This document shows, piece after piece, positions 29,145 through 38,538 of a DNA stretch of 64,000 bases. The position numbers and the translations under genes were made by a program. Positions within the stretch are counted from its first letter, which is position 1. Each line of letters starts with the position of its first letter. Location of the stretch: NCBI RefSeq assembly GCF_023716665.1, contig NZ_CP071859.1:806001-870000 (forward strand). Reading direction: 5' to 3'. This stretch comes from Vibrio sp. SCSIO 43135 (lineage in GTDB: Bacteria > Pseudomonadota > Gammaproteobacteria > Enterobacterales > Vibrionaceae). The notes under the pieces are model-generated. The model was not told the DNA's origin, ran no database searches, and worked only from the letters and a program-made list of their open reading frames with translations.

Positions 29145-29484
29145 AGTCAGCTAATCCTTATGAAATTGAGTAATTATTAAATACTGAACGGCTTATATTT
29201 GAGTGAGATCCTAACTTTATTCGTATAGTTCAATTAGGTTGCAAAAAATCTTCTATTCGTCTCTCAAAATGTAGAGCTGTTCTTTCCTCTCTGGCGAAAT
29301 CGTCACCACTGTTAATGCAGTGAAAATATCTATCGGAATTCGGTATGAACCCTTTATACCTATACTCTCAACTAAGATTGTTAGAGCAATGAAATAACCA
29401 AATATTATCGCCAATTAGTCATTTTTTTGAATTGTAAAATAAGTTTTATGATCTAGCTAGCAAAAACCTTGAGATTTGCCTGTT

Positions 29485-29506
29485 TCTGGTGATTAGGATC
29501 ACAAAT
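29485..29506 (+). promoter_or_regulatory. CRP-cAMP binding site upstream of nagE
   Basis: GGTGA-N6-TCACA (29488-29503) differs from the CRP core TGTGA-N6-TCACA at one position. It lies about 120 bp upstream of the nagE start in the divergent region, as expected for a catabolite-controlled PTS gene. Confidence 0.65.
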
Positions 29507-29515
29507 GGTAAGGTT

Positions 29516-29537
29516 TTAATTTGCGGAGCAAAATTAA
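29516..29537 (+). promoter_or_regulatory. Candidate NagC operator upstream of nagE
   Basis: TTAATTTGC and GCAAAATTAA form a near-perfect palindrome with a GGA centre, A/T-rich outer arms and a G/C core, the general shape of NagC sites. It adjoins the CRP site and is about 85 bp upstream of nagE. Confidence 0.45.
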
Positions 29538-29622
29538 TATCATAAACTGATGAGGACTAAATTGAGGGACTAAAAAAAGTGTCTCGAGCAAAATACAAAA
29601 AATCCTATAGGGGGAACTTAAG

Positions 29623-31200
29623 GTGAATATTCTTGGATATGCGCAGAAGTTAGGTAAAGCTCTTATGCTACCTATCGCAACGCTTCCTGTTGCGGCGCTT
29701 TTACTACGCTTGGGTCAGCCAGACCTACTTGATATTGCGTTCATGGCTTCGGCTGGTAATGCAATTTTTAGCCAATTACCTTTGCTATTTGGTTTAGGCA
29801 TTGCAATCGGCCTTGCTAAAGATGGCTCTGGTGCAGCTGGTTTAGCAGGTGCTGTTGCTTACTTTGTATTGACTGCAACTGCTACAAACATCGATGCGAG
29901 CGTTAATATGTCGTTCTTCGGTGGTATCTTTGCAGGTATTATCGCAGGTCACGCATACAATGCATTCCATGCAACTCGCCTTCCTGAGTGGTTAGCTTTC
30001 TTCTCTGGTAAACGCCTAGTGCCAATTATGGCTGGTCTGTTTGCTTTAGTTGCGGGTGCTATCTCTGGTGTGGTATGGCCAGCTATCCAAGGTGGTCTAG
30101 ACGCACTGGCGCACGCGGTATCTTCTTCAGGCGCAATTGGTCAGTTTGTTTACGGTACTCTTAACCGCGCTCTTATCCCTGTAGGTCTGCACCACGTACT
30201 GAACTCTTACTTCTGGTTCGGTATGGGTACATGTCAAGAGATCGCGATTACTGGTGCACAGGCTGCTGGTCAAGCTCTTCCTGCTCTACAGCAACTTTGT
30301 GTAGACCCTGCACTAGCGAAAACTCTAGTGGCTGGTCAAGAGCACACGTTTACATTTGCAAACTCTGTGACTCCTGAAATCACAGCAACAGTGAAAGAAG
30401 TGACTGAAACAGTTAAATCTGGTGACCTGCACCGCTTCTTCGGCGGCGACAAAGGCGCTGGCGTATTCATGAACGGTTTCTTCCCTGTAATGATGTTTGG
30501 TCTACCTGGTGCTGCATTAGCAATGTACCTAGCTGCTCCAGCTGAAAAACGTAGCCAAGTGGGTGGTGCACTATTCTCAGTAGCATTCTGTTCATTCCTA
30601 ACGGGTATCACTGAGCCGCTAGAATTCATGTTCGTATTCCTAGCTCCAGCACTATACGCAATGCACGCTGTATTTACTGGTCTATCTCTAGTTGTTGCAA
30701 ACATGTTTGGTACGCTACACGGCTTTGGTTTCTCTGCTGGTCTAATCGACTTCGTATTGAACTGGGGTCTAGCAACTAAGCCGTTCGTTCTACTACTAAT
30801 CGGTCTAGCTTTTGGTGCTCTATACTTCTTCACTTTCAGCTTCGCTATCCGCGCATTCAACCTGAAATCGCCTGGTCGTGAAGACGATGACGAAGAGCAA
30901 GCTGCAGCACCAGCAGCAGGTGATGCTGCTAAAGGTGACCTAGCTCGCCAATACCTAAAAGCACTAGGTGGTCACGAAAACCTAACAGCTATCGATGCTT
31001 GTATCACTCGTCTACGTCTAACTCTTAAAGACCGCTCAATCGCAGATGAAGCAGTTCTTAAGAAGCTCGGTGCGAAGGGTGTTGTGAAACTAGGTGAGAA
31101 CAACCTTCAAGTTATCCTTGGCCCACTAGCTGAAATCGTTGCTGGCGAAATGAAAGCAATCGGTGCTGGTGAAGACCTATCGGATGTGAAACTTCCATAA
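29623..31200 (+). CDS. nagE: PTS N-acetylglucosamine transporter, EIICB subunit (NagE-like, no EIIA)
   Basis: Imports and phosphorylates N-acetylglucosamine. The 525-residue protein has an EIIC membrane domain (about 1-400; LGKALMLPIATLPVAALLLRLG, LHHVLNSYFWFGMG, FLTGITEPLEF) and, after an Ala/Glu linker, an EIIB domain with the phospho-accepting Cys in IDACITRLRL (about residue 467). The E. coli protein continues with an EIIA domain to 648 residues; here the chain stops after EIIB, so a separate EIIA (probably EIIA-Glc) must supply phosphate. GTG start with GGGGAACTTAAG upstream. Codon use looks highly biased, as in strongly expressed genes. Confidence 0.95.
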   Translation: MNILGYAQKLGKALMLPIATLPVAALLLRLGQPDLLDIAFMASAGNAIFSQLPLLFGLGIAIGLAKDGSGAAGLAGAVAYFVLTATATNIDASVNMSFFGGIFAGIIAGHAYNAFHATRLPEWLAFFSGKRLVPIMAGLFALVAGAISGVVWPAIQGGLDALAHAVSSSGAIGQFVYGTLNRALIPVGLHHVLNSYFWFGMGTCQEIAITGAQAAGQALPALQQLCVDPALAKTLVAGQEHTFTFANSVTPEITATVKEVTETVKSGDLHRFFGGDKGAGVFMNGFFPVMMFGLPGAALAMYLAAPAEKRSQVGGALFSVAFCSFLTGITEPLEFMFVFLAPALYAMHAVFTGLSLVVANMFGTLHGFGFSAGLIDFVLNWGLATKPFVLLLIGLAFGALYFFTFSFAIRAFNLKSPGREDDDEEQAAAPAAGDAAKGDLARQYLKALGGHENLTAIDACITRLRLTLKDRSIADEAVLKKLGAKGVVKLGENNLQVILGPLAEIVAGEMKAIGAGEDLSDVKLP

Positions 31201-31228
31201 TCACTACGCTGATTAGTAAGTTCTTCTT

Positions 31229-31254
31229 AAAAGCCTCCCAATGGGAGGCTTTTT
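31229..31254 (+). terminator. Intrinsic terminator after nagE
   Basis: AAAAGCCTCCC and GGGAGGCTTTT pair around AAT and are followed by T. The same stem sequence recurs at 34351-34376. Confidence 0.92.
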
Positions 31255-31405
31255 CTTTATCTATTTCTACAGTTCGGTGTATTCTTCAGCGAACAGCATA
31301 AAAGATTACGATTTTGGCTATGGTTCTAGTTGTGCTAGGGCAAAGAATTGTGGATCATTAGCTGCTATATATTCTGACAATACTAAATACATTGAGGTGC
31401 TATAG

Positions 31406-33076
31406 ATGAGTGAAGCTGAGGCTCGTCCATCGAATTTCATCCGTCAAATTATCGATAAAGATCTTGCGGATGGTACACACACAAGCGTGCATACTCGTTT
31501 CCCGCCGGAGCCAAATGGTTACCTGCATATCGGACACGCTAAATCAATTTGCCTAAATTTTGGTATTGCTCAGGACTATCAGGGACAGTGTAATCTTCGC
31601 TTCGACGATACAAACCCTGAAAAAGAAGACGTTGAATACGTTGAGTCAATTAAGAATGATGTAAGCTGGTTAGGCTTCGAATGGTCGGGTGACATTTGTT
31701 ACTCATCAAACTACTTCGATACGCTTTACGCTTATGCTGTGGAATTAATTAATAAAGGCTTAGCGTACGTTGACGAGCTAAGTCCTGAGCAGATCCGCGA
31801 ATACCGTGGCACGCTTAAAGAGCCTGGTAAAGCAAGCCCATACCGCGACCGCAGCCCTGAAGAGAACCTTGCGCTATTTGAAAAAATGCGTGACGGCGGC
31901 TTCGAAGAAGGGAAAGCGTGTCTACGTGCTAAGATCGATATGTCTTCTTCATTCATGGTGATGCGCGATCCTGTGCTATATCGTGTTCGTTTTGCTACCC
32001 ACCACCAGACAGGCGACAAATGGTGCATTTACCCGATGTACGATTTCACTCACTGTATTTCTGATGCGCTGGAAGGAATTACTCACTCAATCTGTACATT
32101 AGAATTCCAGGACAACCGTCGTCTGTATGACTGGGTTTTGGATAATATTACTATTGATTGTCAGCCTCGCCAGTACGAGTTTAGCCGACTAAACCTTGAA
32201 TACACGGTAATGTCTAAGCGTAAGCTTAGTCAGCTAGTGACTGAAAATTTAGTTCAAGGCTGGGACGACCCACGTATGCCAACAATATCTGGTTTACGTC
32301 GCCGCGGCTTCACTCCTGCATCTATCCGTGAGTTTTGTAAGCGTATTGGCGTCACTAAGCAAGAGAACATGATCGAGTTTGGTTCATTAGAGTCTTGTAT
32401 TCGCGATGACCTAAATGAAAACGCACCTCGTGCGATGGCTGTGCTCGATCCGGTTAAGATTGTTATCGAAAATTACGACGCAGACAAAGTGGAAACGCTT
32501 ACGGTTGCTAACCACCCGAATAAGCCAGAAATGGGTAATCGTGAAGTACCATTTACACGCGAAGTTTGGATTGAACGCGATGACTTCCGCGAAGAAGCGA
32601 ACAAGAAATACAAGCGCTTAGTACTGGGTAAAGAAGTCCGCTTACGTGGTGCGTATGTAATCAAAGCTGAACGTATTGAAAAAGATGCAGAAGGTAATAT
32701 CACGACGATCTTCTGTTCATACGATGCCGAAACTTTGGGTAAGAACCCTGCTGATGGCCGCAAAGTGAAAGGTGTTATTCACTGGGTATCAGCGGATAAA
32801 GGTCTTCCGGCAGAAATTCGCTTGTACGACCGTTTATTCACAGTGGCTAACCCTGCTGCGGCTGACAACTTCGCTGATACGATTAACCCAGAATCACTTG
32901 TTAAGGTTCAAGGCTACGTTGAGCCTAGCTTAGCGGCAGCATCTGCAGAGCAGGGCTTCCAATTTGAGCGTACTGGGTATTTCTGTGTTGACTCTAAAGA
33001 CTCAAGTGCTGAATCACTTGTTTTCAACCGCACTGTCGGGCTACGTGATACGTGGGCTAAAATAGAAACTAAGTAA
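31406..33076 (+). CDS. glnS: Glutaminyl-tRNA synthetase
   Basis: Class I aminoacyl-tRNA synthetase charging tRNA-Gln. At 556 residues it matches E. coli GlnS (about 554). The HIGH motif ([10 protein letters not shown], near residue 40) follows RFPPEPNG, and the KMSKS-type loop is VMSKRKLS near 268-275. The two C-terminal beta barrels that read the anticodon are complete. GAGGTGCTATAG precedes the ATG. It sits between nagE and fur, as in E. coli, with a strong terminator. Confidence 0.98.
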   Translation: MSEAEARPSNFIRQIIDKDLADGTHTSVHTRFPPEPNGYLHIGHAKSICLNFGIAQDYQGQCNLRFDDTNPEKEDVEYVESIKNDVSWLGFEWSGDICYSSNYFDTLYAYAVELINKGLAYVDELSPEQIREYRGTLKEPGKASPYRDRSPEENLALFEKMRDGGFEEGKACLRAKIDMSSSFMVMRDPVLYRVRFATHHQTGDKWCIYPMYDFTHCISDALEGITHSICTLEFQDNRRLYDWVLDNITIDCQPRQYEFSRLNLEYTVMSKRKLSQLVTENLVQGWDDPRMPTISGLRRRGFTPASIREFCKRIGVTKQENMIEFGSLESCIRDDLNENAPRAMAVLDPVKIVIENYDADKVETLTVANHPNKPEMGNREVPFTREVWIERDDFREEANKKYKRLVLGKEVRLRGAYVIKAERIEKDAEGNITTIFCSYDAETLGKNPADGRKVKGVIHWVSADKGLPAEIRLYDRLFTVANPAAADNFADTINPESLVKVQGYVEPSLAAASAEQGFQFERTGYFCVDSKDSSAESLVFNRTVGLRDTWAKIETK

Positions 33077-33091
33077 TTAGTTTGAAATACG

Positions 33092-33121
33092 AAAATGCCA
33101 GTCTTATGACTGGCATTTTTT
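33092..33121 (+). terminator. Intrinsic terminator after glnS
   Basis: AAAATGCCAGTC pairs with GACTGGCATTTT around TTAT, followed by TT. Confidence 0.92.
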
Positions 33122-33158
33122 GATTATACAAAATAGGTAATCATAGCGGCGCACAAAC

Positions 33159-33186
33159 AAAAACGTCAGCCGAAGCTGACGTTTTT
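33159..33186. terminator. Intrinsic terminator after fur
   Basis: AAAAACGTCAGC pairs with GCTGACGTTTTT around CGAA immediately after the fur stop. T-runs are present in both directions. Confidence 0.9.
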
Positions 33187-33188
33187 AA

Positions 33189-33638
33189 TTATTTCTTAGG
33201 TTTGTGTGCATCAGGGTTGTCTTTACAACTTCCATCACTGCATTTGCCATAAAGATACAAGCTGTGGTTAGTTAAAACCACATTGTATTGAGAAGCGATC
33301 TCTTTTTGGCGTTCTTCAATAATGTCGTCTGAAAATTCAATTACTTCACCACAGTCGAGACACACTAAGTGGTCGTGGTGGTGCTGAGTAGAAAGCTCAA
33401 ATACAGACTTACCACCTTCAAAGTGGTGACGAGTGACAATGCCTGCGTCATCAAATTGGTTCAATACACGGTATACCGTTGCTAAACCGATCTCTTCGCC
33501 TAGATCAATCAGCTTTTTGTAGAGATCTTCCGCACTGATGTGCTGGCATTCAGGTTGCTGTAATACTTCTAAAATCTTGAGTCTTGGTAAGGTAACTTTA
33601 AGACCAGCATCCTTGAGTGCTTGGTTATTATCTGACAT
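33189..33638 (-). CDS. fur: Ferric uptake regulator Fur
   Basis: Iron-responsive repressor of siderophore, heme and iron transport genes. The 149-residue protein begins MSDNNQALKDAGLKVTLPRL, almost the E. coli sequence. It has the winged helix (ATVYRVLNQFDDAGIV), the HHHDHLVCLDCGEVIEF metal-binding segment and a C-terminal C-x4-C pair. A longer in-frame reading to 33731 lacks similarity; the ATG at 33638 has AGGAAAGTAT before it. The order glnS...fur-fldA matches enterobacteria. A Fur-box-like sequence lies 40-60 bp upstream and suggests autoregulation. Confidence 0.97.
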   Translation of the reverse strand: MSDNNQALKDAGLKVTLPRLKILEVLQQPECQHISAEDLYKKLIDLGEEIGLATVYRVLNQFDDAGIVTRHHFEGGKSVFELSTQHHHDHLVCLDCGEVIEFSDDIIEERQKEIASQYNVVLTNHSLYLYGKCSDGSCKDNPDAHKPKK

Positions 33639-33676
33639 ATACTTTCCTGTTGATGATCTGCAGCGATAACAGAATT

Positions 33677-33695
33677 CATAATTACCCTCATTATA
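33677..33695 (-). promoter_or_regulatory. Fur-box-like sequence upstream of fur
   Basis: On the minus strand TATAATGAGGGTAATTATG agrees with the 19-bp Fur consensus at 13 positions, with symmetric ATAATGA / TAATTAT arms. Placement about 40 bp upstream of the fur start fits autoregulation. Confidence 0.45.
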
Positions 33696-33843
33696 GGGTA
33701 GACGTACGGAACAATAAACCACGAACTTCAAAGGGTTACTATGATTTTTTTGTAAATTCGTTTTAAGTCACTTTATAAACTGATTAGACCAGTTACAATT
33801 ATGTAACAAATATGGATAATTACAAAAATCAGGCCCAGCTAAG

Positions 33844-34341
33844 ATGAACAAATCTCTCGCTAAAGTATATAAACCCGGCATCGTTAAGTTTGCACTCAAC
33901 GTCTGGCCACCCTTTTGGGGAGCAGGTATTAGAATACTGTCGATCAGTGATGATTTTCGTGAAGTTCGCATGAAGTTGAAACTACGTTGGTGGAACAAAA
34001 ATGCGAATAGGACCCAATATGGCGGCAGCATCTTTTCACTAACTGACCCAGTTTATTCATTAATGCTAATGGGTATTTTGGGTGAGCAATATTACGTATG
34101 GGACAAAGAAGCTAGCATTAACTTTATCAAACCGGGACAAAGTGATTTGTTCGCAGAGTTTCAGGTGTCTCAGCAACAATTGGAAGAGATATTATCGATT
34201 ACCGCTAGTGGTGAAAAGTGCTTCCCAGAGTTTATAATTTATGTCAAAGACGCTCAGGGGAACGTTGTGTCGGAAGTGCAACGCAAGTTGTACGTGAGGA
34301 AGAAACCGCAGTATAGAGAAACCGAAGCCCTACAAAGCTAG
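33844..34341 (+). CDS. DUF4442 hot-dog-fold protein
   Basis: The 165-residue protein matches the DUF4442 pattern of thioesterase-like hot-dog proteins: FALNVWPPFWGAGI, the VRMKLKLRWWNKN strand, YGGSIFSLTDPVYSLM and the INFIKPG segment. Catalysis has not been shown for the family and no canonical thioesterase Asp/Glu is obvious beyond TDPVYS. It is inserted between fldA and fur and reads against both, unlike the E. coli order. It is monocistronic with a terminator. Confidence 0.8.
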   Translation: MNKSLAKVYKPGIVKFALNVWPPFWGAGIRILSISDDFREVRMKLKLRWWNKNANRTQYGGSIFSLTDPVYSLMLMGILGEQYYVWDKEASINFIKPGQSDLFAEFQVSQQQLEEILSITASGEKCFPEFIIYVKDAQGNVVSEVQRKLYVRKKPQYRETEALQS

Positions 34342-34350
34342 CGCGAATAA

Positions 34351-34376
34351 AAAAGCCTCCCAATGGGAGGCTTTTT
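34351..34376 (+). terminator. Terminator shared by the DUF4442 gene and fldA
   Basis: AAAAGCCTCCC / GGGAGGCTTTTT stem, identical in its core to the nagE terminator at 31229. The flanking A and T runs let it work in both directions for the convergent genes. Confidence 0.9.
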
Positions 34377-34391
34377 GCGAATACGTACTAT

Positions 34392-34925
34392 TTAGTCTTC
34401 TAATTCAGACAAGCACATTTCTTCGTGGATTTGGCTAACCCATGTATTTACACGTTGCTCAGTTAGTTCTGGTTGGCGATCTTCATCGATACATAAACCA
34501 ACGAACTGGCTGTCATCGCCTTCAACTAGCGCTTTGGAAGCTTCGAACTCATAGCCGTCTGTTGAAGTGTATCCAAGGATTGTGCCTCCTTTTGCTTCTA
34601 CGATATCGCGAATAGTACCCATCGCATCACAGAAGTACTCAGCGTAATCTTCTTGGTCTCCACAACCAAATAGCGCAACTAGCTTGGTCGAAAAGTCGAT
34701 CGCTTCCAGTTCTGGGAAGAAATCATCCCAGTCACACTGTGCTTCGCCGTAATACCAAGTTGGAATGCCAAGCAGCAACAAATCGAAGTTATCGATATCT
34801 TCTTTGCTACTTTTTGCAATGTCTTGAACGTGAACTAGCTTTTTACCTAGTTGCTTTTGAATCATCTTAGCAACAGCTTCAGTGTTGCCTGTGTCGCTAC
34901 CAAAGAAGATACCTACACTTGCCAT
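34392..34925 (-). CDS. fldA: Flavodoxin FldA
   Basis: FMN-containing electron carrier for biotin, methionine and isoprenoid enzymes and radical-SAM activation. The 177-residue long-chain flavodoxin has the phosphate loop GSDTGNTEAVA (about 9-19), the WYYG loop (TWYYGEAQCDW) and the GCGDQEDYAEYFCDA segment. It is one residue longer than E. coli FldA. It lies downstream of the DUF2788 gene on the same strand (50 bp), part of the ybfF-DUF2788-fldA series. Confidence 0.97.
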   Translation of the reverse strand: MASVGIFFGSDTGNTEAVAKMIQKQLGKKLVHVQDIAKSSKEDIDNFDLLLLGIPTWYYGEAQCDWDDFFPELEAIDFSTKLVALFGCGDQEDYAEYFCDAMGTIRDIVEAKGGTILGYTSTDGYEFEASKALVEGDDSQFVGLCIDEDRQPELTEQRVNTWVSQIHEEMCLSELED

Positions 34926-34975
34926 AGAATCATTACCTTTAATATTGTCTGTTGTCAGCAGTTATGGAGAGGTGC

Positions 34976-35197
34976 TCAACCGAGACCTGAGCCTTCCATT
35001 GTGATTTGGATAATACCTTTTGAGATAAATCCAAAACAACCTAGGAATAGCACTAACCATACAATACGACGGCCAAAAGGAGGAACATTACCCTGTTTCA
35101 GCACATCTTTTATCGCCATACCAATTAGAAAAAAGATAGACGCAAAAAGTAAATCGAGCCCGACGGATTCGAGTATGTTCATGTAGTCGTAAAGCAT
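34976..35197 (-). CDS. DUF2788 small membrane protein
   Basis: The 73-residue protein has two hydrophobic segments (about 14-30 and 45-63) joined by a short basic loop (KQGNVPPFGRR). The PPFGRRIVWLVLFLGCFGF core is characteristic of DUF2788. Function is unknown. It occupies the position that holds LexA-regulated ybfE in E. coli, between ybfF and fldA. I could not find a LexA box before it. The start has a good ribosome site (AAAGGAAACCC). Confidence 0.8.
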   Translation of the reverse strand: MLYDYMNILESVGLDLLFASIFFLIGMAIKDVLKQGNVPPFGRRIVWLVLFLGCFGFISKGIIQITMEGSGLG

Positions 35198-35301
35198 GGG
35201 TTTCCTTTATGCCAATTTGCTTGCGCGCACTATACCACTGTTATCTATCAATGTTAATGCGAGAGTATTTACGAAGTTCTCATTAACCAAGCTCAACACG
35301 T

Positions 35302-36066
35302 TTAAGCTATGAAGTTTCGAATTACTCGAAGTACTTCTTTGGGCTTTTCGGCGTGTAACCAGTGGCCTGTATTCGCGATAATGTGCGCTTTTGATTGTGA
35401 CATTTGTTTTTGGACATCAGCTTGATGTTCTGGGAGGAGGTAATCCGAGTCTGCTCCCTTAACAAACAAAGTAGGGGTATCGATGGGTTCAATAGCCTCC
35501 CAACCTAGGATGGACTCATAGTTTTCAACGATAGACTTTACGTTGAATCGCCACTGCATGATGTCATCTTGTTTATAAAGAGACTTACTCAGAAACTGCC
35601 TAACACCGTCGATTTCGATGTGCTGTGCGAGAATGTCTAATGCTTGAGAGCGAGAGCTTGGATTCTGTTCACTGACGGCAACCAACCCTGAAATAACGTT
35701 ATCATGTCGGCGCGTAGTGTAATGGACAGGGGCCATATCGAGGACAATGAGTTTGCGAACTTGTTGTTTGAGTGTCTCGGCTACTTTGATTGCCACTTTA
35801 CCGCCCATAGAGTGGCCTACCAGAGTAAAGTCGCTAATTTGTAAATGCGCTAATAAACGCACGACGTCGTCGGCCATCAGTTGGTAGTTATGCTCGTCAC
35901 TATGGAAAGAGATACCATGATTACGAAGGTCGACACTAAGCACTTGATGATCGGCTTTCAAATCGCGCGCAAGTACACCAAGATTGTCCAAATTACCAAA
36001 CAATCCGTGGATCAGTACAATGGTGTGACCCTCACCTTCGAGTTTGTAGTTGAGCAGTTCTGACAT
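35302..36066 (-). CDS. ybfF: Alpha/beta-hydrolase esterase YbfF
   Basis: Carboxylesterase of 254 residues. The oxyanion HGLFGN motif (about 20-25), nucleophile GHSMGG, the acid region (FVKGADSDYL) and the catalytic His (NTGHWLHAEKP) are all visible. E. coli YbfF hydrolyses short and longer acyl esters including acyl-CoA. It is divergent from seqA, as in E. coli. The in vivo substrate is unknown. Confidence 0.93.
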   Translation of the reverse strand: MSELLNYKLEGEGHTIVLIHGLFGNLDNLGVLARDLKADHQVLSVDLRNHGISFHSDEHNYQLMADDVVRLLAHLQISDFTLVGHSMGGKVAIKVAETLKQQVRKLIVLDMAPVHYTTRRHDNVISGLVAVSEQNPSSRSQALDILAQHIEIDGVRQFLSKSLYKQDDIMQWRFNVKSIVENYESILGWEAIEPIDTPTLFVKGADSDYLLPEHQADVQKQMSQSKAHIIANTGHWLHAEKPKEVLRVIRNFIA

Positions 36067-36158
36067 TTTATCTTATTCGTGATTGGTTTAACGTAGAGTA
36101 TCAGCAAAGATCTCGCTATAATCCCCGAGAGTTTAAACATAGAGATTGTGAAAAGCGA

Positions 36159-36701
36159 ATGAAAACAATTGAGGTTGATGAGGATCTATACCGTTACATT
36201 GCTGGCCAGACCGAACATATTGGTGAAAGTGCTTCAGACATTCTTCGTCGTTTACTAAACGTAGATGGAAAAGTGTCGGCAAACGCACAGCCTAAGCCGA
36301 TGTCGGAGCCGAAAGGCATTGTAGTCAGTAAAGATGCAGTAAAAGATGTCCAAGTAGATAGCGTGAAAGAGATGCGCGCTCTATTGATATCGGATGAATT
36401 TGCAGGCCTGAAGAAGGCGATTGACCGCTTTATGCTAGTGCTTTCAACGTTACATCGAATCAACCCAGAGAGTTTTTCTGAAGCGACTCAAGTAAAAGGC
36501 AGAAAGCGTGTTTACTTCGCGGATAATGAGCAAACTCTATTGGCTAGCGGTAATACAACTAAACCGAAAGCGATCCCCAATACACGCTTTTGGGTAATAA
36601 CGAATAACAATACGAGCCGCAAGCGCCAAATGGTTGAGCAATTGATGGTCAGGATGAACTTCCCTGCTGATTCCATCGAGAAAGTGACCAACTCAATTTA
36701 A
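36159..36701 (+). CDS. seqA: Replication-initiation modulator SeqA
   Basis: Binds hemimethylated GATC sites, sequesters the origin after firing and limits re-initiation. The 180-residue protein has the N-terminal oligomerisation domain (MKTIEVDEDLYRYIA, SASDILRRLLN) and the C-terminal DNA-binding domain (GRKRVYFADNEQTLL, then NTRFWVITNNNTSRKRQMV). A Pro/Lys linker joins them. It is followed by pgm at 103 bp, the conserved seqA-pgm pair, which implies the organism uses Dam methylation. Confidence 0.97.
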   Translation: MKTIEVDEDLYRYIAGQTEHIGESASDILRRLLNVDGKVSANAQPKPMSEPKGIVVSKDAVKDVQVDSVKEMRALLISDEFAGLKKAIDRFMLVLSTLHRINPESFSEATQVKGRKRVYFADNEQTLLASGNTTKPKAIPNTRFWVITNNNTSRKRQMVEQLMVRMNFPADSIEKVTNSI

Positions 36702-36804
36702 AAATCTAAATTCAAACCTCATGATGCGTAACAAATGCCAAGTATTATGAGGTTTTTTCATTTTCGTAAGACAAGAATTCTGTAATTTTTATAAGGATGT
36801 CAAA

Positions 36805-38451
36805 ATGGCTATGCACCCTAGAGCGGGACAAAAAGCTCGACAAGAAGATCTACATAATATTCCAGCGTTAGTGGCAAACTACTTTTTACTTCAGCCTCAA
36901 GTAGGTAACCCAGACCATAAAGTGGCATTCGGGACTTCAGGTCACCGTGGGAGCGCGGATAAATCAACCTTCAATGAAAATCACATTCTGGCTATTGCAC
37001 AAGCTGTTGCAGAAGTACGAGCGGAGCAAGGGACGACAGGACCACTTTTTGTCGGCAAAGACACCCACGCGCTGTCAGAGCCTGCCTTTTCTACAGTTGT
37101 TGAAGTATTGATTGCTAATGGCGTACGTGTTGTCGTGCAAGAAAACAACGGCTACACGCCAACACCGGGTGTATCTCACGCTATTCTCACTTACAACTTA
37201 GTCAACGATGAGAAAGCAGATGGCATCGTCATCACGCCTTCTCATAATCCACCACAAGATGGTGGCATTAAGTACAACCCTGTGCACGGTGGTCCAGCAG
37301 AAGCTGAGCTTACCCAGGCGATTGAAGACCGTGCTAACGCTCTAATTGCAGAAGAGCTACAGGGAGTGAAGCGACTTCCTCTGGCGCAAGCGAAGGCTTC
37401 AGATCTGTTTGTTGAGATGGATTTAGTTAAGCCTTACATCGACGACCTAGTGAATGTTGTTGATATGGATGCCATCCAAAAAGCAAATCTTAAGATTGGA
37501 GTTGATCCATTAGGTGGCAGCGGTATTGATTACTGGCGTCAGATTGGTCAAGCCTACGATCTTGACTTAACCTTGGTCAGCGAAGCCATAGACCCATCGT
37601 TCCAGTTTATGTCCTTAGATAAGGACGGGGTCGTTCGTATGGACTGTTCGTCTCCTTATGCAATGGCAGGGCTGCTTGAACTTAAAGATGAGTATGATTT
37701 AGCGTTCGGTAATGATCCTGATTATGATCGCCACGGCATAGTGACACCAAAAGGTTTGATGAATCCTAACCACTTCTTGGCGGTATGTATCGATTACTTA
37801 TATCGTCATCGTGAAGGGTGGGGCAAAGAAGTCGCTGTTGGTAAAACGCTCGTATCAAGTGCAATGATTGATCGCGTTGTTGCCGACCTAGGTAGAGAAC
37901 TATGTGAAGTGCCAGTTGGCTTTAAGTGGTTTGTCGATGGATTGTACGAAGGTAAGTTTGGCTTTGGTGGTGAAGAGAGTGCTGGTGCTTCTTTCTTACG
38001 TAAAGATGGCACTCCATGGTCGACGGATAAAGATGGCATTATCTTGTGTTTGCTCGCTGCTGAAATCACTGCGGTAACCGGCAAGAATCCACAAGACTAC
38101 TATGAAGAATTGGCCTCTAAGCATGGTGAGTCACAGTATAATCGCATTCAAGCGGTTGCTAATGGCCCACAAAAAGAAGTACTGAAGAAGTTGTCTCCAG
38201 AAATGGTATCAGCTGAGATGCTGGCGGGTGATGCAATTACCGCTCGTTTAACTCATGCACCAGGCAATGGAGCAGCAATTGGCGGATTGAAAGTGACGAC
38301 TGACAATGGATGGTTTGCCGCGCGTCCATCGGGTACGGAAGACATTTATAAGATTTACTGTGAAAGCTTTAAAGGTGCTGAGCATCTTAAGCAAATCGAG
38401 TCTGAAGCTCAGGACATTGTAAACCAAGTTTTTGCTGAGGCAGGGCTGTAA
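36805..38451 (+). CDS. pgm: Phosphoglucomutase, alpha-D-glucose phosphate-specific
   Basis: Interconverts glucose-1-P and glucose-6-P for glycogen and surface sugar synthesis. At 548 residues it matches E. coli Pgm (546). The catalytic serine loop is [12 protein letters not shown], the metal loop is [10 protein letters not shown], the sugar-specificity loop is [12 protein letters not shown] and the phosphate-binding loop [12 protein letters not shown] is near the C-terminus. ATAAGGATGTCAAA precedes the ATG. A strong terminator follows. Confidence 0.98.
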   Translation: MAMHPRAGQKARQEDLHNIPALVANYFLLQPQVGNPDHKVAFGTSGHRGSADKSTFNENHILAIAQAVAEVRAEQGTTGPLFVGKDTHALSEPAFSTVVEVLIANGVRVVVQENNGYTPTPGVSHAILTYNLVNDEKADGIVITPSHNPPQDGGIKYNPVHGGPAEAELTQAIEDRANALIAEELQGVKRLPLAQAKASDLFVEMDLVKPYIDDLVNVVDMDAIQKANLKIGVDPLGGSGIDYWRQIGQAYDLDLTLVSEAIDPSFQFMSLDKDGVVRMDCSSPYAMAGLLELKDEYDLAFGNDPDYDRHGIVTPKGLMNPNHFLAVCIDYLYRHREGWGKEVAVGKTLVSSAMIDRVVADLGRELCEVPVGFKWFVDGLYEGKFGFGGEESAGASFLRKDGTPWSTDKDGIILCLLAAEITAVTGKNPQDYYEELASKHGESQYNRIQAVANGPQKEVLKKLSPEMVSAEMLAGDAITARLTHAPGNGAAIGGLKVTTDNGWFAARPSGTEDIYKIYCESFKGAEHLKQIESEAQDIVNQVFAEAGL

Positions 38452-38476
38452 GCCTGAAACGTAGTTCTCGGTATAT

Positions 38477-38511
38477 AAAAAGAGCTGATGTTTTTACATC
38501 AGCTCTTTTTG
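38477..38511 (+). terminator. Intrinsic terminator after pgm
   Basis: AAAAAGAGCTGATGT and ACATCAGCTCTTTTT pair around TTTT. It is symmetric and may also act on the convergent DUF1853 gene. Confidence 0.92.
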
Positions 38512-38538
38512 TTTAGTCTCAATAAACTGAGTTGATAC

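Larger units (their letters stand above)
29145..29622. promoter_or_regulatory. Divergent nagA/nagE control region
   Basis: A 478-bp A/T-rich interval with no coding potential lies between divergent nagA and nagE. It contains a good CRP site and a NagC-like palindrome near nagE (listed separately), and a second loosely symmetrical A/T sequence around 29423-29442. Two NagC sites separated by DNA looping are known in the E. coli nagE-nagB region. A similar arrangement is inferred here but not proven. Confidence 0.5.

Noticed and set aside
33639-33731. N-terminal extension of fur
   Set aside because: The extra 31 residues are not Fur-like and the downstream ATG has the ribosome site. The segment also overlaps the Fur-box-like sequence.
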